Part shown: in pieces, positions 28,740-40,400 of the stretch | Position numbering within the stretch: position 1 is the first letter of the stretch | Layout: each line of letters begins with the position of its first letter | Assembly (NCBI RefSeq): GCF_000373185.1 | Contig: NZ_KB890684.1 | Coordinates: 79,752-143,751 of the forward strand | Length of the DNA stretch: 64,000 nucleotides | Reading direction: 5' to 3' | Source of the DNA: Segatella paludivivens DSM 17968 = JCM 13650 | Lineage (GTDB): Bacteria; Bacteroidota; Bacteroidia; Bacteroidales; Bacteroidaceae | Position numbers and translations under genes: made by a program | Notes under the pieces: model-generated | Seen by the model: the letters and a program-made list of their open reading frames with translations, nothing else | Databases searched by the model: none | What the model was told of the DNA's origin: nothing

Positions 28740-29915
28740 TCAATTGAAATAGTTTTTAAACTTTTGGAAGATAGTTTGCTTTGTGCTAGCATCACCCTTA
28801 AAGTTATCACTATCCTTGAATTTTTCTATTTCTTTTCTTTCTTCTTTTTCAAGAGTCTTAGGGACATATACACTTATATTGACTACCAAGTCTCCCATGC
28901 CGCTGCCATATCCTTGTACAGCTGGCAAACCTTTTCCTCTTAATCTAAGAGTCTTTCCTGGTTGTGTTCCAGCGTCAATCTTCACTTTAACATTTGTTCC
29001 CTGAATGGTAGGAATGTCAACTTCACCTCCAAGTGCTGCCGTAGGGAAGTCAAGCAACAAGTTGTATATCAAGTCTTTATCGTCACGAATAAATATATCG
29101 TTATCTTGTTCCTCTATATATACTTGAATATTTCCGTTTACTCCGTTGCGAGGACCGGCATTTCCCTTGCCAGGTACATTTACTACCATACCCTGAGCTA
29201 CGCCTGCTGGAATTTGTATTTCAACAACTTCTTCACCTTTTACAACGCCAGAACCGCCACACTCTTTACATTTGTTCTTTATAACAGTGCCTTCTCCGTG
29301 ACATTCAGGACATTCAGTCTGTGTCTGCATCATACCTAGCATTGTGCGTACAGTCTTCATAACGACTCCACGTCCACCACAAGTCTTACAAGTCTCGCTT
29401 GAACTTCCGTTTTCAGCACCTGTACCATGGCAATGGCTGCATTCTACATCCTTTCTTAGCTTGAATTTCTTAGTTACACCTGTAGCTATTTCCTGAAGAG
29501 AAAGAGTTACTTTCAATCTCAAGTCGTTACCACGATATTGTCTTGTGTGACCTTGCTGACCTCCTCCAAAGCCACCAAAACCTCCGAATCCACCGCCGTG
29601 TCCACCGAATATGTCACCAAACATAGAGAATATATCGTCCATGTCCATGCCTCCGCCACTGAATCCACCTCCAAATCCACCAGCTCCTTGTGGACCGTCG
29701 AAACCGAATTGGTCGTAAGAAGAACGCTTCTGCTGGTCATGAAGTATATCATAAGCCTCGGCTGCCTCTTTGAACTTTTCTTCAGCCTCTTTATTTCCCG
29801 GATTTCTGTCTGGGTGATATTTGATAGCAATCTTTCGATATGCCTTTTTTATTTCATCATCTGTGGCAGTTTTTTGAACGCCAAGAACTTCGTAATAATC
29901 TCTTTTTTGTGCCAT
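28740..29915 (-). CDS. dnaJ: Chaperone DnaJ (type I Hsp40)
   Basis: Co-chaperone that stimulates DnaK. The 391-residue protein has a J domain with the HPD motif (about 33-35, [11 protein letters not shown]), a Gly/Phe-rich region at about 70-120, and four CxxCxGxG zinc repeats ([32 protein letters not shown]) at about 150-225, followed by the substrate-binding C-terminal domains. It is 20 bp downstream of grpE, the usual operon order in Bacteroidetes. Confidence 0.98.
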   Translation of the reverse strand: MAQKRDYYEVLGVQKTATDDEIKKAYRKIAIKYHPDRNPGNKEAEEKFKEAAEAYDILHDQQKRSSYDQFGFDGPQGAGGFGGGFSGGGMDMDDIFSMFGDIFGGHGGGFGGFGGFGGGQQGHTRQYRGNDLRLKVTLSLQEIATGVTKKFKLRKDVECSHCHGTGAENGSSSETCKTCGGRGVVMKTVRTMLGMMQTQTECPECHGEGTVIKNKCKECGGSGVVKGEEVVEIQIPAGVAQGMVVNVPGKGNAGPRNGVNGNIQVYIEEQDNDIFIRDDKDLIYNLLLDFPTAALGGEVDIPTIQGTNVKVKIDAGTQPGKTLRLRGKGLPAVQGYGSGMGDLVVNISVYVPKTLEKEERKEIEKFKDSDNFKGDASTKQTIFQKFKNYFN

Positions 29916-29935
29916 TGATTATTTCTGTTTATATG

Positions 29936-30553
29936 TTACTGTCCTACGGCTACTTTAGCATGTCTGATAACTTCGTCATTCATTGTATATCCACTTTGAA
30001 CGCAGTCAATGACTTTACCTTTCTTGTCATCACCCATTCCTGGAACCATAGCAATAGCTTCATGAAAATCAGTGTTGAAATCAGCATCCTCTGTTTCAAT
30101 CTTCTTTACGCCTAAACTTTCAAGAGTTTTAATGAATTTATTATCTATCATTTTTACGCCTTCCTTTATGGCAGTAGGATCCTCGCTCTTATCCATAGCA
30201 GCGCGCTCTAAGTCGTCAACTACAGTAAGAATTTCTTTTATCACTCTTTTACCACCATTAAGTATCAGCTCTGACTTTTCTTTTGCTGTACGCTTTCTAA
30301 AGTTATCAAATTCAGCAATAGTGCGTAATAATTGATCTTTAAGTTTTGCGTTTTCCTCTTTAAGAAGCTCTACAGGATCTTTTTCCTCAACAGTTTCTGT
30401 TTCTTCTTCTTTGTCATTATCTTCTGCGCAATCTGCATTTTTGTCAGTCTCTTTGGCAGTATCGTTGTCAGTTTGTGTGTTACAAGCCGTATTACCGTCA
30501 AGAGTTTCTTTGTCCAAATTCTCTGTATTTACGTTATTTTCTTGTTTTGCCAT
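29936..30553 (-). CDS. grpE: Nucleotide exchange factor GrpE
   Basis: Exchange factor for DnaK. 205 residues with a long acidic, disordered N-terminal tail (to about residue 60), a coiled coil beginning LKEENAKLKDQLLRTIAEFDNFRKRT, and the GrpE core DLERAAMDK ... ESLGVKKI ... FNTDFHEAIAMVPG. It is translated before dnaJ in the same transcript. Confidence 0.97.
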   Translation of the reverse strand: MAKQENNVNTENLDKETLDGNTACNTQTDNDTAKETDKNADCAEDNDKEEETETVEEKDPVELLKEENAKLKDQLLRTIAEFDNFRKRTAKEKSELILNGGKRVIKEILTVVDDLERAAMDKSEDPTAIKEGVKMIDNKFIKTLESLGVKKIETEDADFNTDFHEAIAMVPGMGDDKKGKVIDCVQSGYTMNDEVIRHAKVAVGQ

Positions 30554-30600
30554 AATAATAATATTTTTTTATATGGTATGTGCAATAATCATGCCATAGG

Positions 30601-30638
30601 AAAAGGTCTTCTCTATTTTTAAATGGGAGAAGACCTTT
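30601..30638 (-). terminator. Hairpin terminator after the ABC-F gene
   Basis: A 12-bp perfect stem AAAGGTCTTCTC/GAGAAGACCTTT sits between the ABC-F stop (30664) and grpE. On the minus strand the final stem bases give only a short T run (CCTTTTCC), so efficiency is uncertain. The stem core is nearly the same as the rpiB terminator (GAGAAGACT). Confidence 0.65.
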
Positions 30639-30663
30639 AGCTTATTTCATGTTTGCAATATTT

Positions 30664-32292
<1,629 letters not shown>

Positions 32293-32320
32293 TTATTTTC
32301 CTCTTTTTATAATACGGGTG

Positions 32321-32328
32321 CAAAGGTA
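32321..32328 (-). promoter_or_regulatory. -7 box for the ABC-F gene
   Basis: Leftward TACCTTTG followed by C, matching TAnnTTTG, 32 bp before the start codon. No clear TTG -33 box was seen in the AT-rich upstream DNA. Confidence 0.5.
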
Positions 32329-32339
32329 AGTAAAATAAT

Positions 32340-32605
32340 TCGTATTATTAAATTTTTAGCGGAAATTATCCTAAAAGCGGTTGACTTACAGTATTTTCTC
32401 TTTCTATTTAAGGTTGATGCTACTCAATAAAATCTTATCTTAGGTAGCTTGTGATAATTGCATGTAGATTGCGTTTGTTGATAAAACGCTCAACCGTTAA
32501 ACAGTTTAAAAAACACTATATATTTTTACATATTAATAAATTATATTTTTATGTTTCATATTTTTTTAGTACTTTTGTACATGCAAACTAAACAGTCAGT
32601 AAAAT
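32340..32605. other. Non-coding left border of the accessory island
   Basis: About 270 bp of very AT-rich DNA. It holds a short inverted repeat GCGTTT/AAACGC near 32472-32490 and, at 32570-32577, a rightward TACTTTTG -7 box. The box lies 28 bp before the small ORF at 32606 and is the likely promoter of the DUF4373-like cluster. No gene is visible. Confidence 0.5.
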
Positions 32606-32722
32606 ATGATTAATAGCACAACAAAAACTTATGAAAGATTATACTTACCCCTACTGCAAAAGGTAGGGGTAAAGATAATGAATAGAAATATAGCGATGCT
32701 TGAAGTATCAAAACAAAAATAA
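32606..32722 (+). CDS. Candidate 38-residue small ORF with internal hairpin
   Basis: An open frame from ATG 32606 to TAA 32720-32722 begins MINSTTKTYERLYLPLLQ. It contains a perfect 10-bp inverted repeat TTACCCCTAC/GTAGGGGTAA (32645-32654, 32663-32672). It lies directly behind a good -7 box and ahead of the next ORFs. It could be a leader peptide whose hairpin regulates downstream translation, or just leader RNA; coding is not proven. Confidence 0.35.
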   Translation: MINSTTKTYERLYLPLLQKVGVKIMNRNIAMLEVSKQK

Positions 32723-32804
32723 ACCACGACTTAGTTATTTACCGCTTTCTAATGACTTGCAATTAATCACTACAGCGGTTGCTTCGCCTTTTTAAGAAAA
32801 TAAG

Positions 32805-33107
32805 ATGACACTAAAAACAAGAAGAGACGAGTTACTTTTAAAGTACTTTTCTCATCATATAACGATGCTTTCAGATACTACTGCCAACCACACGACTGAC
32901 AATATGCCTGATCAAACACTGATTAACAATTTCAATATTTCACGTAAAATCATCCTTGAACCGTTGCACCACCTATTTGATGCAATATCCGGATTTAGTT
33001 GCCGAGCTGTTCGCTACGTTACTGTTACTTTATCGCTTAACGTGACACGAAAACGTGACGATGTGAATCAAAACATTTTATTGAAAGAATATTATACAAA
33101 CCATTAA
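32805..33107 (+). CDS. Hypothetical protein, 100 residues
   Basis: Not recognised. A hydrophilic 100-residue ORF (starts MTLKTRRDELLLKYF) ending 12 bp before the DUF4373-like gene on the same strand. The close spacing supports a real gene in the same transcript. No domain, signal peptide or membrane segment is visible. It may be a small accessory protein of the same mobile or replicative module. Confidence 0.5.
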   Translation: MTLKTRRDELLLKYFSHHITMLSDTTANHTTDNMPDQTLINNFNISRKIILEPLHHLFDAISGFSCRAVRYVTVTLSLNVTRKRDDVNQNILLKEYYTNH

Positions 33108-33119
33108 ATAAGACCAACT

Positions 33120-34217
33120 ATGTGTTATTCAACCAAACTAACTCAGAATTCGCCATTCATCAAAGTACGACGTAATATCACAACACTGCCAGAAACAGCT
33201 GATTTACTCGCTGAAGAGGGTAGTACCGGCTTCGGAACTTACATCATGATTTTGCTTTATCTCACAGAGTGTCCCGACTGTGTGGGGCGTTACAGCAAAG
33301 ATAAACTACGCGTGTTGTCAGCTCAAGCCCACAAGTCTTCAAGTTATATCAGTAAGATTATCAACAACTATGGTTTGTTTGTTGTAGAGGGAAACAGATT
33401 TTTTAGTACGCAACTTTGCGAGAGTATGCACATTGATTATTCTGTGGCTGCCGAGTCGACAGAAGACGATTCTGAGCCTAACTCAAAATCAACGCAAAAT
33501 GATTCTAAAATGAATCACAAATCAATTAGAAATGAATCTAAATTGAATCATGAATCATTTCAAAATCAACGAAACGCTAATATGCATAATACGTACACGC
33601 ATGCGCAACCGCGCGAAGATATAGATAAAGATATAGATAAAGATAACGACAGTGAAACTACTGCTACCGCTGTAGTAAAGGCAGCAGCACCATCAGTCTT
33701 TCTGACGAAGATGAATTCTATTTTCGATGATGAAAACTGGTTGAAAACATTGGAAGGGCAGACTGGGGTTAAACTGTTTTCTGACATGAATATACGCAAG
33801 CAACTCATTAGTTGGTTTGACAAACGGCTTATCATGAGCGCATGCGATGAAGAGCAGGGCTATAAGCCTCGTGACGCCAAGAAATATCTTCGCAATCTGT
33901 TGCTGCCGGGACGCAAGACGCTGAATGAATTTAATGATCTCGTGAGGCGTCATGCTGAATGGGTCAAGCGAAAACAACTGATGAATCCGCAAGAAGAACA
34001 GACTTCGGGACCAAGTGAATATGAGACGGTTGTAAATGGTGTGCGCTATGCTCGACGCAAAGAATCCGTTCCCATGTCTGCACCCCCACAGGAGACTGTA
34101 TTTAGGCGTTGGAGCTGTATCCGCAATAAATGGGTAGCTCCTGATTGTTGGGATTTTGAAGAGGAAATGCTTGCACGCAGACGTCTTGGGATGCCTGATA
34201 GACTGCTGATACAGTGA
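33120..34217 (+). CDS. DUF4373 (Lin1244/Lin1753-like) domain protein, possible replication-initiator relative
   Basis: A 365-residue protein. The N-terminal ~100 residues resemble the Lin1244/Lin1753 N-terminal domain: TGFGTYIMILLYLTECPDC, then YISKIINNYGLFVVEGNRFFS. This winged-helix-like fold occurs in phage, plasmid and ICE proteins. A low-complexity linker follows at about 115-180 (imperfect N-D-S-K-x-N-H-K-S repeats and a DIDKDIDKD run). The C-terminal part contains YKPRDAKKYLRNLLLPGRKT. Iteron-like 22-bp repeats lie about 230 bp downstream, which hints at a replication or mobile-element role. Function is inferred from context only. Confidence 0.65.
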   Translation: MCYSTKLTQNSPFIKVRRNITTLPETADLLAEEGSTGFGTYIMILLYLTECPDCVGRYSKDKLRVLSAQAHKSSSYISKIINNYGLFVVEGNRFFSTQLCESMHIDYSVAAESTEDDSEPNSKSTQNDSKMNHKSIRNESKLNHESFQNQRNANMHNTYTHAQPREDIDKDIDKDNDSETTATAVVKAAAPSVFLTKMNSIFDDENWLKTLEGQTGVKLFSDMNIRKQLISWFDKRLIMSACDEEQGYKPRDAKKYLRNLLLPGRKTLNEFNDLVRRHAEWVKRKQLMNPQEEQTSGPSEYETVVNGVRYARRKESVPMSAPPQETVFRRWSCIRNKWVAPDCWDFEEEMLARRRLGMPDRLLIQ

Positions 34218-34430
34218 GTTCGCAAATGCAAGGTGGTTTCAATAAATGACTCGGAGGCATTAAGCTGCGGAGACTAGACTGGCGAAGTCTGTGTGTTCAC
34301 ATCGCAAAGAACATGAAAACTCTACATAGGGTTTGCAAATATACTTGTGTCGAAGTGTCTATCTACTGGCTATCAATACGTTAGATGCAGTTTTTTCAAA
34401 AACATAGTGTCGGCATAATGTCAATTTGTA

Positions 34431-34552
34431 TTTGCGTTTCTATATAGAAATGCAAACTTTACATCGTAGAAATGGAAACTTTACATCGTAGGAATAGAAA
34501 CGTTTCCACGTAATAACGCAAACGTTTTATCGTAGAAACGCAAATAATCATC
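34431..34552 (+). repeat. Iteron-like array: five 22-bp direct repeats plus an inverted half copy
   Basis: Five consecutive copies start exactly every 22 bp (34445, 34467, 34489, 34511, 34533; the last is partial). They follow the pattern TAGAAAyGCAAAC, then TTTACATCG or a variant. Copies 1 and 2 differ at only one position; later copies drift. Directly before copy 1, TTTGCGTTTCTA (34431-34442) is an inverted copy of the repeat head with one mismatch. The exact period of two helical turns is typical of protein-binding iterons at replication origins. Confidence 0.75.
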
Positions 34553-35058
34553 AAAAATGCGGATTTAATGCCATTTTAATGGACTTTCGGTGAGGTGAAA
34601 ATGAAAGAGTGGATATAATTATCCAAAAGCATGGTTTTGTACAAGACAAAAAAGGGAAATTTAGTGCAAAAATAGCAGTATAATGAAGTCATGTTTTTCG
34701 ATCTTTGACAATATTGATACAAAGCGATACAGCTAAAGCATGTGGTTAATGCTTATTCGCCGCATTACGTGCCGATGGTGAGCGCAAAGATACGTATGTG
34801 GTATTCTTACTTAGGTCAAATTATACGTGCACAGAACGGCTGCAAATAGGCGTAACGTTGTTAGTGCCACTTTGTATGATAAGCAGGCGTTATCTCGTTG
34901 TATGCTTGGGCGAAATATGCAGTAAGATACCCATGCAGTGGGTGGAGATAGGGGAAGCACCGCTAGCGTTAATAAAACAAATAGCTACGCAGCTACGTCT
35001 CTTGTTATCTGCAAGTATATCAAGCTTTACAAACTCGTTTTGCATATTCTAGCTGCGT

Positions 35059-35303
35059 TAAGCTACGTATTCACTACGTCTTTTCTTGCGTTTTACGAAG
35101 GAATGCAATGCAAAGTGGTGAAAATTGGAGTGCATAACGATTGGACCGTATTTGGATAACATTGAAAAGTATATTGCTCATTTTTTGTACATTACAGTTG
35201 AAAATGGGACCAGTTTATAGTTAATATTTACAGTCTATTTTCGCCTATTTGCACTTTGACGTATCGTAAAACGTGAAAAAAGACGTAGTGCATACGTAGC
35301 TTA
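35059..35303. repeat. 40-bp imperfect inverted repeat, arms 35059-35098 and 35264-35303
   Basis: The left arm begins TAAGCTACGTAT and continues CACTACGTCTTTT; the right arm is its reverse complement with only a few mismatches. The arms are separated by about 165 bp. Shorter fragments of the same word recur outside. The arms could be ends of a decayed miniature element or a dispersed repeat in two orientations. Confidence 0.6.
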
Positions 35304-35769
35304 CCGGAGCTAAAGAAACAGTCTTGTTGTGCATTAATCCCTTTACTTAAAGGCATTTCAGCAACACCGTAGATAACGTAGCTTAAAAAACAAATTCTCC
35401 TGTAGAGCCAAAGATGATATGATAAATGATAACACATACATTTTTCACAAAACTATTTGTCTATTCAAATCAAAAGTGTATCTTTGTAAAATTAAATAGA
35501 TTTTGTAGTTTCCATGATGAAAACACATTTTAAGTTTAACGTAATATATTTAATGATGAAAAAACCACTTAAAAGTATTTTAAGGCTATAGCCAAAAGCT
35601 AGAGTTTAATGGTTCAATTATTTATCGTTGTCCGATTTTGCGTGCTGCATACTTAGATGCATAAACGTGCATAAAGTCATGGATCAGTCAAAGTAAATAT
35701 GATAAATAAAGACCAAACAGCAATATTGCAAATACAATAAACAAAGTAATAATTCTAAATTAAGCACAC

Positions 35770-35994
35770 ATGGAAATAGTATTTTCGGTTTTAGAGGTCG
35801 CATTATTAGCCTATCTAACTTGGAGTTTAGGAAAGATATTTTTGCATATCGTTAGTTCAATTAAAGCTAAAGACAAAATATCAATACTCGTTAATTCACT
35901 GATATTTATACTATGCGTCTTATTCTTTTTTCTGGTACTTGATCCAATAGGACACATTGGTAGTATATATCAAGAAATAGCTAAATCATTTTAA
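35770..35994 (+). CDS. Small membrane protein, 74 residues
   Basis: Not recognised. Two hydrophobic segments (about residues 3-20 and 41-60) flank a short basic loop (SIKAKDKIS), so it is probably a two-pass inner-membrane protein. It is AT-rich like its neighbours and lies 91 bp upstream of the HNH endonuclease gene on the same strand, so the two may be co-transcribed. A holin- or immunity-like role is possible but not supported by any motif. Confidence 0.5.
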   Translation: MEIVFSVLEVALLAYLTWSLGKIFLHIVSSIKAKDKISILVNSLIFILCVLFFFLVLDPIGHIGSIYQEIAKSF

Positions 35995-36085
35995 ATTTTA
36001 AGCATCATGATAAGGAATACGTTAGATATTTTATCTACCTTTACAGCTGTCTATTTACAAATAGCATGTTTAAATTAAGTAAGCA

Positions 36086-36844
36086 ATGAATAATTGGACC
36101 GAAAAAGAGACGATTGTAGCCTTTAATCTATATTGCAAGTTACCTTTTGGAAAATTAAATCAAAATAATCCAGAGATAATACATTTAGCACATTTACTTG
36201 GAAGAAAGCCTTCTGCAGTAAGTATGAAGTTATGTAATATAGCTCGTTTAGATCCATCATTACAAGCAAGGGGAGTAAGTGGCTTGTCGCATGGTGCTAC
36301 ACTTGAACAGACAGTATGGAATAAGTTTGTAGATAATCCAGATAATCTTGCATTTGAAAGTGAAAAGCTGATAGCAGAGTTTTCTCATAGAAATATTGAA
36401 GAAATAGCAGGTTTAGATATTCAAAATTTTCCAGAAGGAAAGGATAGGGAATCAACAGTAAAAGTAAGGGTTAATCAATCTTTCTTTAGAGATGTTGTTT
36501 TAAATTCATATAATCATAACTGTTGCATATCAGGCATAGAAAATGATAAGCTATTAGAGGCATGTCATATTGTAGACTGGTCTGATGATGTTAAGAATAG
36601 GACAAACCCATGTAATGGCTTATGCTTAAATGTATTCTTTCATAAGGCTTATGATCAATTGCTAATTGCCATCAATCCAGATTTAAAAATTTCTATATCT
36701 GAAGAACTTTTAGTAACAACGCATGATGAGAAATTCCAAAAGTATTTATCTCTTATTGATGGTCAGACTATTATAGCTCCTTCAAAGTTTGCTCCTAACA
36801 GAGATTTCCTTGATGCTCATTATCAGAAATACTTAAATAAGTAG
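36086..36844 (+). CDS. HNH endonuclease (HNH_2-like)
   Basis: A 252-residue protein. An N-terminal DNA-binding-like domain comes first (MNNWTEKETIVAFNLYCKLPFGK ... LGRKPSAVSMKLCNIA, about 1-60). A C-terminal HNH nuclease follows (about 130-215): CCISGIENDKLLEACHIVDWSDDVKNR, then NPCNGLCLNVFFHKAYD, with the ordered His-Asn-His metal site. This architecture is common for standalone HNH nucleases in defence or restriction loci. It is AT-rich and stands among accessory genes; no modification methylase is nearby. The target is unknown. Confidence 0.85.
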   Translation: MNNWTEKETIVAFNLYCKLPFGKLNQNNPEIIHLAHLLGRKPSAVSMKLCNIARLDPSLQARGVSGLSHGATLEQTVWNKFVDNPDNLAFESEKLIAEFSHRNIEEIAGLDIQNFPEGKDRESTVKVRVNQSFFRDVVLNSYNHNCCISGIENDKLLEACHIVDWSDDVKNRTNPCNGLCLNVFFHKAYDQLLIAINPDLKISISEELLVTTHDEKFQKYLSLIDGQTIIAPSKFAPNRDFLDAHYQKYLNK

Positions 36845-37496
36845 TAATAAAAGAGAATCACTATGTTTTTATGATAGCATTTTTGCTGTATCTTTTCGTC
36901 TTGGGTAATGAAGAAATAAACAACACTGCATCGACACTTTGTTTTTGTGATTTAGAGTCCTACTAGTTTGATAATCAGTGCAAAGACACTTTGACGCTAG
37001 TATTTTTCAAAAACCTATAGCGTGTGTGCGCGTGATTATATAATAAAGAAAATAATACTTATATGATTTTGGCTAACAGGTGGTAATGTATTTAATTGCG
37101 TGAATAAAGAACTTAATGTAACTTTGCATCACATTTGTTACACTAAGCAAATCCATTCAAGCTAGCCCTATGCTTTTGCTGTTGTGTGCAGAAGCGTTCT
37201 TTGACATGAATAAAAAGCAATGGAATGAATTTTGTAACATAAAAAATAAGATTTCTAATATATAATCATAAAGTATCATTTTTATCAGAGGCAATATGAA
37301 TTTTAAATAATATGCAAAAAGAGAGAACGATACGAACATATTTTGGAATTAAGCTGAAAAGCTTCTCGCTTAAAATATCGCTTTTTTCTATTATAGAGGA
37401 ATTGTATGTGATTATAATTATAATGTTTTTGTAAGAATATTGATGATTACAAGTTTTTTATTACTTTTGTAATTATATTAATTAAAAAATTTGTTT
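36845..37496. other. Non-coding gap upstream of the TPR-PIN gene
   Basis: About 650 bp of AT-rich DNA without a credible gene. The only clear signal is a rightward promoter at its end (TTG 37440-37442, TACTTTTG 37462-37469, 19-bp spacing) serving the large gene at 37497. Short antisense frames here have no supporting features. Confidence 0.6.
37440..37469 (+). promoter_or_regulatory. Promoter of the TPR-GreAB-C-PIN gene
   Basis: TTG (37440-37442) and TACTTTTG (37462-37469) are spaced 19 bp apart and lie 27 bp before the ATG at 37497. Confidence 0.65.
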
Positions 37497-40400
37497 ATGA
37501 GTAATAAACTTATATATATAAAGGCTTCACTTATAGCATTGCTACTAGTTGTTCCTTCCGCTTGGACCCCAATGTTTCTAACATGGGTCGCAAATATTGT
37601 GTGTGAATATTTCATAGGTAGATATCTTGACACGAAACTTGGTAAAAAGGATAGGGATGTTATTTCTTTGGCATATAAAAAGGCATCCAAACGTTTTTCA
37701 AAAGAATTTAAATCAAAACTTATTTCTGATAAAAGTAGTATTAAGCATAATTTAGAGGATATTATAAATGCAATAAAAAAAGGCGAATTAGACTTAGATT
37801 CTTCCGATGATATGAATACATTCAATGATTTATTCAAGAAAGAAATGAATAAGTTTGAAAGAGGCAGAAATATTGTAAATTCATATTTGATACCAGCGAT
37901 TGATAAAAGAACAAAAACGATAGAGGAGAAAATTGATATGCTGCAGGATAAACTATCTTCTCAAGTTAATTCCATTTTGTTAGAATTTATTAAAAAATAT
38001 GAGGACAATGTTTTTAGGTTAAAGATTAAATCAGCTCTTGATGTTCTTAAGAAATTAGAGGATGTATTAAATGAAAATCCAGAGGCGAAGAAATGTTATG
38101 GCTTATTTACTTTGATTAAATTGGAAAAAGGAAAGTGCGAACTTTATTTCGTACCAAAAGACGCATATCAAGATTTAAAATACGTCAGAAAGTCTATGTC
38201 AACTGATAAGACTTATGAATACTTCTTGCAAGCAGCTTTTTATTCAAAGAATATTGATGATGAAGTTATTGCTTATGCTCAACAGACAATAGATGAAGAA
38301 CGCAGTTTGCCTATAGCATACTTTATAATATGCTGTTATACGGGTAATATAGAAGAAAATATAAAAAAGATACCTAAAGATATACTTTCTAATATTAATT
38401 TTAAAAGTTATATATATCAATGGTTCGTAGATCATTATGATAAGTCAGAAGTCATAAAGAAGTATGTGCCGTTTAAGTACGATAATATTCCTGATGATTT
38501 GAACTTTAATAATCTTGAAGAATGGAAGTTTATAGTATCATTGTTAATGACGGAAAAATTACAGTGCGAGGATTTTGATAACGATGGTTATCCTTTTATT
38601 CCTGAAATTATTAATAATCATATTGCTATTCTAGAAAAATTCGAACAGCTAGTTCAGAAAACAGAAATAAGCAATAGGCTTAATCAAGTAAACGTTTACT
38701 ATAAGTATTTGATGTTTATAACCACTAGAGATAATAAGTGGTTTAATGAAATTATTAAAATTAAGCTGCAAGATGACTTTACTAATAGGCTTAAGGCTAA
38801 TGCTTATTATATTTCAGGGGATGCAGAACAAGCGTATAATCTGATTTCTCAAGATAAGGATGAATGCTCCATGCGTCATAAAGTATGGTTTGCGATTAAG
38901 TGGAATAATGAGAATAGAATTAAAGATGCTATTAAACAATTTGCCTCTGTAATAGGTTTTAAACAAGATCAAGATATCTATATAGTATTTAATGCACTTA
39001 GAAAATACTCTTTCCTTGCAAAGGATAATGATGTTTCAGATGTTATTATAGAAGCCTATTATAAGGAAGGATATAAGGCTATTATTCTTTCAGAACTAAT
39101 AAAACTATTGAAGGGTAATATTATTGACATTGAGAAACTTAAAAAAATGTGTGATAATATTAGCGGTCTTTCTTTGGCGATAACTTGCCATTTATTATCA
39201 TTGGCAAACGAGACTGAATTTGCTCTGGATACTTTATCAAAGCACATAAATAAAGACAAACCAAGTCCAACACTAACTATTTATTTATATATATTAGCAG
39301 AAACCAAAACTCATAAAGATGAATTTAGGAAAATTTGTAAGAACCTCCGTGATAAATATAATTTTGTCAATTTCGCGTTTCTAGATCTTGAGGGTTTATA
39401 TGCATTGGAAATTCAAGAATATAATGAAGCGATAGAAGTATATGAGATTTTCAAAAAAGCATTTCCGCTTGGAGAATATATGATGGCTAGGTATGTTCAT
39501 GCCTTAGCGTTTGGCAATAGAAGAGATGATATTGAAGCCCAAATAAAAGACATTATTTCAATAAATTATACAAATAATGTTGTGCTGATTTATGTTGCAA
39601 ATTCATTATTAAAACAAAGATTCTATCAAGAAGCTCTGGATCTTGTTTATAGGTATGCAATTGATAGGAAGAACGTAGCAGTCAGAAGTTTTTATTTTCA
39701 AATGAGATTAGATTATGTCGAAGAAAATAATCTTATTTTTATTGAACCTCTAAAAGTAGAAGAAGGTTTTATTGTTAGGTGTAAGTATGGTAAAGAAGCT
39801 GTGGAATTTATTGCTGCCATGGATTCAAAATATGAGAATGCTATTGGAAAGTCAAAAGGAGAAACCTTTATAGATTCTGAAAAAACATTACTTACAATAT
39901 CACTAATTGGCAATAAGTATTGTGCATTGTATCAGGAAATATCAGATGAAAGTTTAAAAAACAACAATCCTTATAAAGACTTTAAGGTGATGGACGTAAA
40001 AGACTTAGGTGGAACAGCCATACTGGATATGATCGAAAAGGAGACCGAACAGTATAATGTTGATGCAAAAATTGGTTTTACAACTCTTGTAGGAGATTAC
40101 AAAAGAAGAAAACTACCACTCCTAATTTTGATGAATAATGATGTAGTTATGTCGGCACATGATTTGCTATTTTCTAAGTTTAGAATTTATGTGGATCCAA
40201 TAGAAAAATATAAGCAGTTATTGGATGAGTACTATCAGGAGCACAAAGTTACTCATTTTGTACTTGATATAATGAGCATGTGGCTTTTTGCTTATTTATC
40301 AAAAAAACATGGTATAAAGTTTTCAAATAAGTTTGTGATTTCTAAGAGGCAGGCAGAGTGCATAAAATACTCTCTAGAGGAATTACAAGTTACAGCATCA

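Larger units (their letters stand above)
34218..35769. other. 1.5-kb non-coding region with iteron-like and inverted repeats
   Basis: No convincing gene: the few short open frames lack similarity or start signals, and several fall inside repeats. The region is distinguished by the direct-repeat array at 34431-34552 and the 40-bp inverted repeat at 35059-35303. There are further scattered GCTACGT/ACGTAGC words (for example near 34983-35005 and 35367-35376). It may be the remains of a replicon or of a family of intergenic repeats. Confidence 0.6.

Noticed and set aside
29519..29918. Antisense and out-of-frame ORFs over dnaJ
   Set aside because: Produced by the Gly-rich repeats of dnaJ; the DnaJ frame has complete domain evidence.
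34445..34552. Possible CRISPR array
   Set aside because: The 22-bp units follow each other without spacers and diverge gradually; no cas genes are present. They fit iterons or tandem repeats better.
34798..35159. Open frames of 84 and 73 residues in the repeat-rich block
   Set aside because: They overlap each other in different frames, resemble no family and run into the inverted-repeat arm; treated as chance.
35228..35437. 69-residue minus-strand frame
   Set aside because: It covers the right arm of the 40-bp inverted repeat and lacks a ribosome site or protein-like composition.
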